Of a stretch of 64,000 nucleotides of DNA, positions 24,880 through 34,250 are shown piece after piece (within the stretch, counting starts at the first letter, position 1; every line of letters begins with the position of its first letter). A program made the position numbers and the translations under genes. The DNA is from Flectobacillus roseus (GTDB lineage: Bacteria; Bacteroidota; Bacteroidia; Cytophagales; Spirosomataceae): assembly GCF_030056665.1 (NCBI RefSeq), contig NZ_JASHIG010000013.1; one strand, 5' to 3'. The notes beneath the pieces were generated by a model. That model made no database searches. It saw only the letters and a list, made by a program, of their open reading frames with translations, and was not told where the DNA came from.

Positions 24880-26613
24880 TTATTCTACTTTAAAAACTAC
24901 GGAAGTTGCATAAGGCATTTTTGATGGGCAAGTAATTGTTAAACCGTCAGCTTCTTGTTTCCAGTTAAGTTTGCCTTTGTAACCAAGTAAAGTAACTTTC
25001 TTGATACTTTGAGCATAATGACCAGCATTTGCACCTAAAGATTTTATTCTAATAGTTGTATTCGGAGCGGGTACTGTCATACAAAAAGCATAGAGTGAAT
25101 TGTCTTTCCCAACTGTAAATCTGAAATCTGTTTCATTGAATTTAAACTCAGCGTGCCTTTTCGTTAAGCCCCCCCCTGGCAACATTTTCAACTTATTATT
25201 GATGATTTCTCCTTCACCAGGAATACTCCAAGCCTTGCTACCATAAACCGCCTCTCCATTTCTACGCATCCAGATACCTACTTCTTTTAACATTTTTAAA
25301 CTACCTTCGTCCAAAGAACCATCGGGTAAAATAGAGATACAAAGAGCCGCATTACCATCCCGTGCGATAGCTTCGATGACATATCTAATCATCATTCCTG
25401 AATCATAAGTAAAACCGGGTGCATAAAACCAGTCTCCAACGGGTGCTTCAGCAATCCAAGGTTGAGCGGTATTGATTTTCTCAGGAACGCCAAATTCTTC
25501 CGTATTCACTGTACCATTGGTATTATCACGGAATTTTACAATACTGAAAGTATTTACGCTACCTCTTTTTTGGAGTGTACGGTTGTAAAAATCAGCAATT
25601 ACATGTTGCATGGCATCAGCTTTTATCCCTGTTCCTGTGCCATTTCCTGTGAAAGGGCCTTGTACGGTACCATCAGTATAAATAAAATCTGGATCATAAT
25701 GCTCAACAACATCCATCATTCGTAAAGCCCAATTAGTAGTGTACCATTTGGCATAATCAAGATGGTTTGAAAAAATACCTGCTGGGGATGGCGTCCAATC
25801 GGTATGTGCATTTTGTTCTACTCCTTTATATTCTCTGAGGTCTATACCATAAAGCATTCGAGGATCATAGCCTTCCCACCATTTTCCTTTGCCATCAGCA
25901 AGCGTCAGGTGTCCGTCGTAAGGAATTCCCTTTTTATCTCCCTCTTTATCGCTTCCAAAGGCTGTTTGCCACCACCACCATGTATATTCATGGTGAAAAG
26001 TTACACCAAATCGCATTCCATCGGTTCTACAAGCTTTTGCCCATTCTCCAATCAAATCACGTTTAGGACCGATGTTGACAGAATTCCAAGGTTGATATTT
26101 TGACTTCCATAAATCATAATTATCATGATGCACGCCTTGAATCATGAGATATTTTGCGCCTGCATCTCTATATATCTTGGTAAGTTTTGCTGGATTAAGT
26201 TTAACAGGATTCCAGTCACGCAATACTTCTTTATAGCCAACTTCTGATGGATGTCCGTACTTTTTTAAATGATTGGCATAAGCTTTTTTGTTTGATTTGT
26301 ACAAATTACGGGCATACCAGTCACCACTTTCGCCTGCTGATTGTGGCCCAAAATGAACCCAAATACCAAACTTGGCATCACGAAGCCACTGAGGAGTGCC
26401 GGGATAGTTTTTTTCAATAGATTCCCAAGTTGGTTCAAAAGGCCCTTTTGCGATGGGAAGATTCAATTTCATTTCTGGAAAAGTTTTCCAATCTCCCACA
26501 GTTTCACTATCAACAGGTCTTGCCTTGGGAATTGTTGGTAACGGATTCTTTTCCTGAGCATACAAACAAACAGGAAGTAAGAAGGGAATAAACAATGCAA
26601 ATACTTTTTTCAT
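24880..26613 (-). CDS. Alpha-L-fucosidase, glycoside hydrolase family 29
   Basis: The 577-aa enzyme releases alpha-L-fucose from glycans. GH29 signatures are GIWVHFGPQSAGESGDWYAR near residue 78, VHHDNYDLWKSKYQPWNSVN, RFGVTFHHEYTWWW and the nucleophile region DFIYTDGTVQG. A signal peptide MKKVFALFIPFLLPVCLYA is present; ATG 26613 is chosen over the earlier 26634 start because it begins that peptide. The gene is the last in line after ECF sigma, FecR, SusC and SusD. A hairpin with a T-run separates it from susD, so it may depend on readthrough or its own promoter. Confidence 0.92.
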   Translation of the reverse strand: MKKVFALFIPFLLPVCLYAQEKNPLPTIPKARPVDSETVGDWKTFPEMKLNLPIAKGPFEPTWESIEKNYPGTPQWLRDAKFGIWVHFGPQSAGESGDWYARNLYKSNKKAYANHLKKYGHPSEVGYKEVLRDWNPVKLNPAKLTKIYRDAGAKYLMIQGVHHDNYDLWKSKYQPWNSVNIGPKRDLIGEWAKACRTDGMRFGVTFHHEYTWWWWQTAFGSDKEGDKKGIPYDGHLTLADGKGKWWEGYDPRMLYGIDLREYKGVEQNAHTDWTPSPAGIFSNHLDYAKWYTTNWALRMMDVVEHYDPDFIYTDGTVQGPFTGNGTGTGIKADAMQHVIADFYNRTLQKRGSVNTFSIVKFRDNTNGTVNTEEFGVPEKINTAQPWIAEAPVGDWFYAPGFTYDSGMMIRYVIEAIARDGNAALCISILPDGSLDEGSLKMLKEVGIWMRRNGEAVYGSKAWSIPGEGEIINNKLKMLPGGGLTKRHAEFKFNETDFRFTVGKDNSLYAFCMTVPAPNTTIRIKSLGANAGHYAQSIKKVTLLGYKGKLNWKQEADGLTITCPSKMPYATSVVFKVE

Positions 26614-26640
26614 GTGATTAGCTCTATTGAGCATTTTAAT

Positions 26641-26683
26641 TAAAAAAACTTAGCGAATGAAAAACAAGCTTTCATTCGCTAAG
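26641..26683 (-). terminator. Intrinsic terminator between SusD and fucosidase genes
   Basis: On the minus strand cttagcgaatgaaa (26683-26670) pairs with tttcattcgctaag (26662-26649), followed by ttttttta. The stem is 14 bp and perfect. It would end or attenuate transcription after susD, only 28 bp before the fucosidase start. Confidence 0.85.
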
Positions 26684-26715
26684 GCGTTTCAGGGATATGA
26701 TTTTAATGAATTATA

Positions 26716-28350
26716 TTAATAGCCAGGATTCTGTGTAAGGTTTTTATTAATATCTCTTTCCGACTGAGGAATTGGCCACAATTCATTTCTTCCTGCGACA
26801 AAAGCTCTTTTTTGATAAAGTAAGAAACCTTGATTATCCACAGGGAAATCTTTGTAAGTAGCTGGCGCATTGGTGAGTTTCATACCTGTAAACTGTCTGT
26901 TCAGTTCGGTTGCGGCAGTGCCCCATCTCAGAATATCATAATAATGTATTCCTTCAAAAGCTAACTCTACTTTGCGTTCTCTTCTAAAGATTTTTCTCAA
27001 CGAAGCAGCATCTGTTACCTTCACAGGAGGCATATTAACCGAAGCTCTACCTCTTACTTTATTGATAGTTTCATCCAATAAGGCCTGATTGATAGCATCT
27101 CCAGCTTCTACTTTTGCCTCAAGATAGCTTAAAAGTACTTCAGCATAGCGAATCAAAGTGAAGTTTCCACCATAATTCATGAGGTTTCCAGCAAAGGTTG
27201 AATCCATAAACTTATTGACACAGTAGCCACTCCAATTGTATCGATTCATTCTATCCGATGAATTACTTTCAGGTCTTGAGATGTATTTTACTCCTTTAAA
27301 CACCGCACGATCAGAAATCATGATTGTTTGATCTAGTCTTGGATCACGATTATTGTAAGGGTTATTTGAGTTATATAATGGAGATTCTTCTACCGTTTTG
27401 CCATCTATACACTCATACGACTGCACCAACTCGTTGTAAGGCGAAAACTGATGCCACCCTCCATAAGTTTCTGGATAAAGATATTGCAAAAACACGTGAC
27501 CGTAAGTATCCTCATGATATTGTGAGGCAAGAATGATTTCATTGCTATTTTCTCCTGTTTGAATAAATAACTTTTTAAAACCTCCTTGCTCGATTGAATA
27601 AGCACCACTATCTATGATTTTTTTGTAGGTTGCAGCAGCATCGCTCCATTTTTTCTCTGCCATTTGTACTCTACCCAAAATAGCCAAAGCAGCTCCTGCT
27701 GTAATACGTCCCATTTCACTACTTGGGCGAGTGGTAGGTAATAAGGCAGCACTTTCTTTTAGTTCGTTTTCTACAAAAGTCCAAACCTCTGCCTTAGGCG
27801 TTCTCGTAATAGAGTTTGCCTCATCTAAAGTTAATAGCTTTTTAGGCAAAGGCACATCCCCAAAGTATAGAGCAAGGTTGAACAAACAATAAGCCCTTAG
27901 AGTACGAATTTCAGATTTTAAGATATTCTTCTTCGTTTGATCCATCTGAATGGCATCAATATGGTCTAGGAAGTTATTACATTTGGCAATTTTATTGTAA
28001 GTATTGCTCCAATAGCTATTGGTCACCCAGTAAGAAGAGTTTAACGAACCGTCGGTAACACGGTCAGGGATTAACTCTTTCTCTGAACCTAGTCCTGCCA
28101 TCAAATCAAGATAAAATACCGCTCTAGCATTCCAGAAATCCTCGCCAGACCAGCCTGCTCCGATATTATAACATCCAATTAAGGCAAGATTTGCGTCTTT
28201 TTCTGTTTTCCAGAAGGTAGCGTCTGAAATCGAATCAAGTGGTTGTTTATCAAAATAATCGCTTTTACAAGCTATTATAGAAAAGTACAGCACAAACAGT
28301 ACCCCTATTTTAAAGGATGGTAATTTTGAATATATATTTTTGAATTTCAT
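26716..28350 (-). CDS. SusD/RagB-family glycan-binding lipoprotein
   Basis: The 544-aa surface lipoprotein caps a SusC transporter and binds the oligosaccharide. It has a lipoprotein-type leader ending IIACKSDYFDKQP, the family's FWKTEKDANLALIGCYN, TPR-like helices in the N-terminal half, and the C-terminal segment RRERKVELAFEGIHYYDILRWG. It ends WPIPQSERDINKNLTQNPGY, the most conserved SusD tail. It follows the SusC gene by 36 bp on the same strand. The substrate cannot be deduced from this protein alone; the next gene suggests fucosylated material. Confidence 0.95.
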   Translation of the reverse strand: MKFKNIYSKLPSFKIGVLFVLYFSIIACKSDYFDKQPLDSISDATFWKTEKDANLALIGCYNIGAGWSGEDFWNARAVFYLDLMAGLGSEKELIPDRVTDGSLNSSYWVTNSYWSNTYNKIAKCNNFLDHIDAIQMDQTKKNILKSEIRTLRAYCLFNLALYFGDVPLPKKLLTLDEANSITRTPKAEVWTFVENELKESAALLPTTRPSSEMGRITAGAALAILGRVQMAEKKWSDAAATYKKIIDSGAYSIEQGGFKKLFIQTGENSNEIILASQYHEDTYGHVFLQYLYPETYGGWHQFSPYNELVQSYECIDGKTVEESPLYNSNNPYNNRDPRLDQTIMISDRAVFKGVKYISRPESNSSDRMNRYNWSGYCVNKFMDSTFAGNLMNYGGNFTLIRYAEVLLSYLEAKVEAGDAINQALLDETINKVRGRASVNMPPVKVTDAASLRKIFRRERKVELAFEGIHYYDILRWGTAATELNRQFTGMKLTNAPATYKDFPVDNQGFLLYQKRAFVAGRNELWPIPQSERDINKNLTQNPGY

Positions 28351-28386
28351 GTCTCTTAATCGTTTAGTAAAATATGTCCGTATAGC

Positions 28387-31300
28387 TTAGAATGATACAT
28401 TTACACCAAAAGTATAAACACTTGTAAGAGGATAAAATCCATTATTTTGTGCCATTTCTGGGTCCCATCCTTGATAATATGAATTGATTGAAAGGAGATT
28501 TTGTCCACTAAAGTATACTCTAAGCCTGTCAATCTTCATTTTCTCCATCAACTTATTACTAAATGTATAGCCAACTTGTAAGCTTTTTAATCTTGCAAAA
28601 CTGGCATCTCTATTCCAGAATGTTGATGTTTGAACAATTCCACTTCCTTCGTTAAGACTTGTTAATTTTGGATAAAGTGCATTTGGATTTGGGTTCTCAG
28701 TTGTCCAACGGTTTTCTACTTGCCATCTTTGGATTTGTCCTCCGTTGAAGAAGGCAAATGCTTGATAGTTATTCATTTGTTTTTGCCATCCTGCAAGTCC
28801 TTGCACTAACATTAAGAAATCGAATCCTTTGTAGTTTGCGGTAAGTGTTAAACCAAAATTGTATTTAGGAACAGTATTTCCGATAAATGTTCTATCATAA
28901 GTGGCATCTACTTTACCATCTGGCACTCCATTAGGACCGCTGATATCCTTGTATCTTATCAAGCCAGGTTGTGCAGAATAAGGTTGTTGAGGGTACTTAG
29001 CGACATCATCTGCATCCTTAAATAAGCCATCAGCTACATAACCATAAGTAACTCCCAAAGACTGCCCAACAAATAAATTAGCCCCGATATTTTGTTGAAG
29101 TCCATTAGCTAGTTCAGTTACCTTGTTGTTGACCACAGTAAAGTTTGGAGATACTCCGATTTTAACCTTTCCAATGTTGGCATGATAGTTTAAGCTTGCT
29201 TCAAAGCCCGTATTTTCTACGCCTCCAATGTTTACTGGCGAAGTACTAAGACCCAAAGTGGCAGAGCTTGCTACGCTATAAAGCACACCAGAAGTTTGTT
29301 TTTTGAAAACACCCAAAGTAAAATCTAACTTTCCTTTCCACAAGCTTGCATCTAAGCCAATATCGGTCGTAGTAGTAGTTTCCCAAGTAACATCAGCGTT
29401 GCTAAGTCTTGTAGTGGCTGCACCAGACACTAAAACACCACCTAGAGAATAGTTTTGCCCCAATGAAACAATATTCTGATAAGGGTATGTACCTACATTT
29501 TGATTACCCAATTTTCCCCAGCTTGCTCTTACTTTTAGGCTGTTCACCCAAGATACATTTTTCAAGAAATCTTCTTCTGAAAGAATCCATCCTGCTGAGA
29601 ATGAAGGGAAATAACCCCATCTACCTTTTGCAGGGAAGCGAGAGGTAGCATCCGAACGCATATTGGCTTCAAGCAAATATCTACCGTTGTATGAGTAGTT
29701 TACTCTACTAAAAAATGAACGCATTGACCATGCCGAAGCAGAACCTGAGTTACTCATACCTGTGGCAGAACCACCATTGATTTCGTAAAGGGTATTAGTC
29801 GGAAAATCTTTACGGTATGCCGACATTCCCCAATCATCATATTGTTCTTGAGAAACACCACCGAGTATCGTAAACGAGTGCTGGTCTATTTGTTTAGTGT
29901 AGGTAGCTAAGGACTGCATGGTTAATTGCTGGCCTTGTCCAGACGATACTGTTAAATTGTTAGGGCCAACCGTCTTGTTTGCATTAAACACAAAATCTGA
30001 AGCATAATCTTTGTTGTAGTAACTCCAGAAATTATATCCAACTTTACCACTCAAGGTTAATCCTTTGATTACCTCCCAAGCAATTTCACTACTTCCCAAA
30101 AAGTATTTGTTTGTTCCTTTGTAAAAAGACTCACTTGACATCCATGCTTCTGGGCTGAAATTGTCTTGGTAACCATAAGTTCCATCAGATTTTTTACCTG
30201 CAAAAATAGGACCTTGTCTTACCGCATAATTGATCATGCTGTTCATACCGCCATCATATTGACGTGGAGAATGGTTTTCGGAAGTATAGCCTGCTAAGTT
30301 CACTTTTAGCGTAAGGTTATCCTTAATTTTAGTATCAGTATTCAAAAGGATATTATATTTCGAATAGCCATTTTTAGCCACGATACCATTTTGTTGCAAA
30401 TACCCAATAGAAAATAGATACTTTGTTTTATCATTTCCTCCCATAAAACTTAAGTTATGGTTACTCTGAAAACCATCACCAGAAGTTAAAAGGTTTTTAA
30501 GGTGAGGTACGTTGGGATAATTATCAGGGTCTGAGCCGTTTCTGAATTTCTCAATGTCTGCGTCTGTATAAGAAATACCCGCACCTGCGTTGATATTTGC
30601 TTCATTTCTTAGCTTGGCATATTCAGCAGATTCCACAAAATCAGGTAGTTGAGTAGCATTTTGCCATCCAGCATAGCTATTATAGCTAATTTTCATTTTG
30701 CCAGATTCGCCCCTTTTGGTTTCGATGAGGATTACGCCATTGGCAGCTCGGCTACCATACATCGCCGCTGAAGCTGCATCTTTCAATACCGAAATACTCT
30801 TAATGTTATTCGGGTCAACATCATTGATAGAAGTTGCTAATCCGTCAACGAGGATCAATGCACCACCACCAGCACCATAAGAACCTATACCACGAATGGT
30901 GATACTCGCACCATTATTACCAGGCTGTCCAGAACCTTGCGATACCGAAACACCTGTCATGAGTCCTGCTAATGCTTGAGAAGATTGTGTAATAGGTCTA
31001 TCGGCTATTTCCTTAGAAGAAATGCTTGAAACAGAACCAGTTAAATTGATTTTCTTTTGAGTGCCATAGCCCACAACCACAACTTCATCCAAACTTTGTT
31101 GTTCTGCTACCAGCCTTATATTTAGTTCAGTTGATTTACCTACTTGGATTTCTTGTTTTTTATATCCAATATAAGAAAACACCAAAATGCTTGAGCCATT
31201 TGGGACATTGATGTTGAATTGCCCTTTATCATTGGTTACTGCACCTTTTGTCGTTCCTTTAATACTAATATTTACTCCGACCAAAGGAACGCCGTTTTCG

Positions 31301-31743
31301 TCTGCTACAGTACCAGAAACGGCTTGTTCCAGATATTCAGCTTGGGATTCTATATTTTCGTCGTTTTTTAAGGAAAGAGAATTGGACTTTTTTAGCAAAA
31401 TTCGATTTCCTTGAATTTCATAGCCAATACCTAGCGGCGTGAATATTTCATGTAACACCTCTTTTAATTCCTTATTTTTGACATTAACACTTATTTTTCG
31501 CTTGGCGCCTATGCTATTGGGGCTATAGAAAAAGTTTACTTTTGCAGTATTTTCAAATTCAGAAAGCACTTCAATTAATCCCTTTTCTTGAATATGAAGG
31601 GTTACCTTTTTCTGTAACATATCTTGTCCGCTAGCATCTCTAGCGTACGACAGTGTTGTGAAAATAATCGCAATAAATATCTGTCCAGCTGAAATTTTCA
31701 TAATGGATAGTAACGTTGCTAACGTTAATAGATTTTTTTTCAT
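28387..31743 (-). CDS. SusC/RagA TonB-dependent outer-membrane transporter with STN domain
   Basis: The 1118-aa transporter begins with a hydrophobic leader, then an STN signalling domain (about residues 45-115; VTLHIQEKGLIEVLSEFE). A carboxypeptidase-regulatory-like domain follows (about 130-210; VSGTVADENGVPLVGVNISI), then a TonB plug (VVVGYGTQKKINLTGSVSS) and the barrel with an aromatic C-terminus. The STN domain indicates trans-envelope signalling to the FecR anti-sigma encoded upstream, which then releases the ECF sigma factor. ATG 31743 is chosen over the longer frame start at 31797 as it begins the leader. Confidence 0.95.
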   Translation of the reverse strand: MKKNLLTLATLLSIMKISAGQIFIAIIFTTLSYARDASGQDMLQKKVTLHIQEKGLIEVLSEFENTAKVNFFYSPNSIGAKRKISVNVKNKELKEVLHEIFTPLGIGYEIQGNRILLKKSNSLSLKNDENIESQAEYLEQAVSGTVADENGVPLVGVNISIKGTTKGAVTNDKGQFNINVPNGSSILVFSYIGYKKQEIQVGKSTELNIRLVAEQQSLDEVVVVGYGTQKKINLTGSVSSISSKEIADRPITQSSQALAGLMTGVSVSQGSGQPGNNGASITIRGIGSYGAGGGALILVDGLATSINDVDPNNIKSISVLKDAASAAMYGSRAANGVILIETKRGESGKMKISYNSYAGWQNATQLPDFVESAEYAKLRNEANINAGAGISYTDADIEKFRNGSDPDNYPNVPHLKNLLTSGDGFQSNHNLSFMGGNDKTKYLFSIGYLQQNGIVAKNGYSKYNILLNTDTKIKDNLTLKVNLAGYTSENHSPRQYDGGMNSMINYAVRQGPIFAGKKSDGTYGYQDNFSPEAWMSSESFYKGTNKYFLGSSEIAWEVIKGLTLSGKVGYNFWSYYNKDYASDFVFNANKTVGPNNLTVSSGQGQQLTMQSLATYTKQIDQHSFTILGGVSQEQYDDWGMSAYRKDFPTNTLYEINGGSATGMSNSGSASAWSMRSFFSRVNYSYNGRYLLEANMRSDATSRFPAKGRWGYFPSFSAGWILSEEDFLKNVSWVNSLKVRASWGKLGNQNVGTYPYQNIVSLGQNYSLGGVLVSGAATTRLSNADVTWETTTTTDIGLDASLWKGKLDFTLGVFKKQTSGVLYSVASSATLGLSTSPVNIGGVENTGFEASLNYHANIGKVKIGVSPNFTVVNNKVTELANGLQQNIGANLFVGQSLGVTYGYVADGLFKDADDVAKYPQQPYSAQPGLIRYKDISGPNGVPDGKVDATYDRTFIGNTVPKYNFGLTLTANYKGFDFLMLVQGLAGWQKQMNNYQAFAFFNGGQIQRWQVENRWTTENPNPNALYPKLTSLNEGSGIVQTSTFWNRDASFARLKSLQVGYTFSNKLMEKMKIDRLRVYFSGQNLLSINSYYQGWDPEMAQNNGFYPLTSVYTFGVNVSF

Positions 31744-31778
31744 AAATTGTAATGTTTTTGTTTTTCTCGAAAAATTGA

Positions 31779-31814
31779 CAAAAATATTCCCATGCACTTC
31801 CTAGTAAGAAGTGC
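31779..31814 (-). promoter_or_regulatory. Possible control region upstream of susC
   Basis: The minus strand carries TATTTTTG (31786-31779), a good match to the housekeeping -7 box, but no TTTG at the expected distance. Next to it lies an inverted repeat gcacttc (31794-31800) and gaagtgc (31808-31814). It may be the ECF-sigma-dependent start of the susCD operon or a repressor site; evidence is thin. Confidence 0.3.
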
Positions 31815-31960
31815 CTCAAGTTGCTTAAACGGGAATCACATGGAGTCGGTAAATGGTGCGAACATTTGCCGACTTTTCTTTTTTAGGAAGAATTAGAAAC
31901 TTTTTTGGGTCATAGTTATTAGTAGGTTTTTATAGTGTTTAAAAATACATTTGTTAGTTT

Positions 31961-33046
31961 TCAATAATTACATCCTTTTCCTGATATAATAATTTGAGCG
32001 TCAATTACTTGGTAACTTATTCCTGTGATTTTAGAAATACTATTTAATTTATCAAACATCGTCTCGTCAGAGAGATTACCATTAATGGTACAATCTTCAT
32101 AGAGTTTCGAATCATACACGATTTTGATTCCATAAGCCTTTTCTAAATCTGAAAATACACTTGCTAAAGAAGCATTACGATAAATAAATGTCTGATTATC
32201 AGAAGAATCAGCTAGTATTTGAGGCAATTCTACAATCTTCTTTACTAACTTGTCTTTGGATAATTCATAAACCACTTCTTGATTCGGCGTAACGATGATT
32301 GTATTGGGATTGGTATGGTTGCGATCACTTGCTTGTTTTTGTGCGAGTACCGATACTTTACCTGTTTTTACAATAACCCTTTCTTCCTCAATATTAGGGT
32401 TGGCTTTAATCGTAAAACTTGTCCCCAATACCTGTGTAATTAACTTTTTGGTATAAATAATAAATGGTTTTTGTGGGTTTCTTTTTACCTTAAAAAAGGC
32501 TTCTCCAACCAAATAGACCTCCCTTTTATTCTTTTCGAATACTTTAGGATATTTAATACGAGTATTTTTTTGGAGAACTATTTCCGATCCGTCACTCACT
32601 GTAATACTCAAAGGCTGATTGGACGTATTTTGATTTTCAACAAACTCGATTTCCTTGTTGTAATTCGCCAGTTGAGGAATCTCATAATTTCTATCTTCGC
32701 GCTGATAATGGTTGATCCAATATCCAAGTCCAATCAGTAATAATACCGATGCGGCTAGTTGCCATTGAAACCTATACCAGTAACTCGGTTTCTCGGAGAG
32801 TTGTATTTCTAATTCGACACCACTCCATATTTTTTCAAGGGACGCATCTTCATCAATAGGTGTAGTTTGCATGGTACCAAGCGTTTTTACCAGTGATTTT
32901 GCTTCTAAAATCACTGTTCTTTTTTCTGGATGATTTTGCATAAAATCTTGCCAGAAGGTATTGGTATGTTTATCTGGATTTTGCACCCAACGACAAAAAA
33001 AATCGTCTTTTACAAAATCGATGGTGTTGTAATGAGAATAGTTCAT
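31961..33046 (-). CDS. FecR-family anti-sigma factor
   Basis: The 361-aa protein has a cytoplasmic N-terminal part, a single membrane segment (WQLAASVLLLIGLGYWI, about residues 88-104), and a periplasmic FecR domain with VSDGSEIVLQKNTRIKYP and GEAFFKVKRNPQKPFIIYT. A C-terminal domain with FSDLEKAYGIKIVYD interacts with the STN domain of the receptor in this family. ATG 33046 is preferred to the TTG at 33055. It lies between the sigma factor and susC, as in other Bacteroidota loci of this type. Confidence 0.93.
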   Translation of the reverse strand: MNYSHYNTIDFVKDDFFCRWVQNPDKHTNTFWQDFMQNHPEKRTVILEAKSLVKTLGTMQTTPIDEDASLEKIWSGVELEIQLSEKPSYWYRFQWQLAASVLLLIGLGYWINHYQREDRNYEIPQLANYNKEIEFVENQNTSNQPLSITVSDGSEIVLQKNTRIKYPKVFEKNKREVYLVGEAFFKVKRNPQKPFIIYTKKLITQVLGTSFTIKANPNIEEERVIVKTGKVSVLAQKQASDRNHTNPNTIIVTPNQEVVYELSKDKLVKKIVELPQILADSSDNQTFIYRNASLASVFSDLEKAYGIKIVYDSKLYEDCTINGNLSDETMFDKLNSISKITGISYQVIDAQIIISGKGCNY

Positions 33047-33154
33047 AGCTGTCAATTATAGAATGACAAGGATAACAGAAATATATCCTATTTTTTGAAA
33101 AAAAATTTATACATAAACTGTATCTAAACAGTTAAGTGATAATAAATCAGTGAT

Positions 33155-33805
33155 TTATCTAATAAATGAAGAGAAAATAAGTAGGAATAAATGGATGGAA
33201 ATATGTATTGATTGACGTAAAGAGAACAAAGCTTTTTGGATGAGGTTACCCACAGAAGCATAATTTAGCTCCATAATTTCGGCAATCTGGGCATTTGAGA
33301 ATTGGTGATAATATTTCAAGTTGATGACTTCACGCTGGCGTTGTGATAGGCCGTCGAAGGCTACTTTAAGGCGCTCTAAGCGTTCTTTTTGACTTTCTTC
33401 TTCAATCAGAATTCTTTCAATAGAGGCCTCAAAAAGATCTCCTCCTAGAGTTTCATCAATTTCGTCAGTATTTTTAGAAAAGTCGTATTTGACTGTTCGC
33501 ATCAACTTGTTTTTCAGCGCACGGAATAAGTAAAACTTAATAGAATCGGTATCAGCAAGGTTTTCCCTGCTTTGCCAAAGTTCCAGAAATAAATCTTGAA
33601 GACAGTCTTCTACAACTGATAAGTTTGAAGAGATTCGAAGCGTTACGCCATAATTCAATAATGACTTAGCGTGTAACTGATAGATTTTGGCAAAAGCAAT
33701 CTTATCTCCTTTTTTAAAGGATTGCCAAATCTCTAAATCACTGTTATGCAAGGAATTAAAAGCCAAAATATAATAGTTAATAAAATTTATAAATGAATCC
33801 AACAC
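33155..33805 (-). CDS. ECF RNA polymerase sigma factor
   Basis: The roughly 200-aa protein shows sigma region 2 (AFAKIYQLHAKSLLNYGVTL, EDCLQDLFLELWQSRENL) and region 4 (DGLSQRQREVINLKYYHQFSNAQIAEIMELNYASVGNLIQKA). It is of the FecI-like kind common in Bacteroidota. No ATG precedes region 2 in this frame: the frame opens with GTG at 33805, and TTG codons at about 33802, 33763 and 33751 are alternatives, so the start is uncertain by up to about 19 residues. It presumably transcribes the downstream susCD operon when FecR is relieved. Confidence 0.9.
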   Translation of the reverse strand: MLDSFINFINYYILAFNSLHNSDLEIWQSFKKGDKIAFAKIYQLHAKSLLNYGVTLRISSNLSVVEDCLQDLFLELWQSRENLADTDSIKFYLFRALKNKLMRTVKYDFSKNTDEIDETLGGDLFEASIERILIEEESQKERLERLKVAFDGLSQRQREVINLKYYHQFSNAQIAEIMELNYASVGNLIQKALFSLRQSIHISIHLFLLIFSSFIR

Positions 33806-33913
33806 AGCTATTCATCATCTACAACTCAACGTGTACTTATGACACAATTACTTAAGTAAAATATTACAAAATATACTATTATAAATATTAATTTTTAGCA
33901 AAATAATACCAAA

Positions 33914-34055
33914 CTAAGTAATAGTGCAAAATAGATTTAAGTTGTGTGCCTTAGGCACTAGGCAAAGAGTGTTAGAATGCTTTTTTCAAAGCCCACCGCC
34001 GAAAGCTAACCCCTGAAAGCCCAATAGTTGAATTTTATTTTGCCCACTAACTTAA
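33914..34055. repeat. Family B palindromic-ended element (copy 5, ~142 bp)
   Basis: Left end taagtaatagtgcaaaatag followed by atttaagttgtgtgcc, right end attttattttgcccactaac. The middle holds aagcccaccgccgaaagc. Same orientation as the copies at 11936 and 49449. It fills part of the 445-bp divergent gap between the sigma-factor gene and the next plus-strand gene; the remainder shows no gene. Confidence 0.76.
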
Positions 34056-34250
34056 TTTTCAATGACTTATGAAATTTAAACATACTTCAACAATGATGAT
34101 AGGGTAGAAGCACATTTTAGCGTGTAAATAGATTACCAGAAAAGGGTATTTTTTCTGTAGATCGTCTTTTCTAAACGGTAAAAGGAGGGAGCTAATTCTT
34201 TGTTTTACTACTTTTTAGCCCAATTTTCAAACCTAAAATTTATTTAATTC

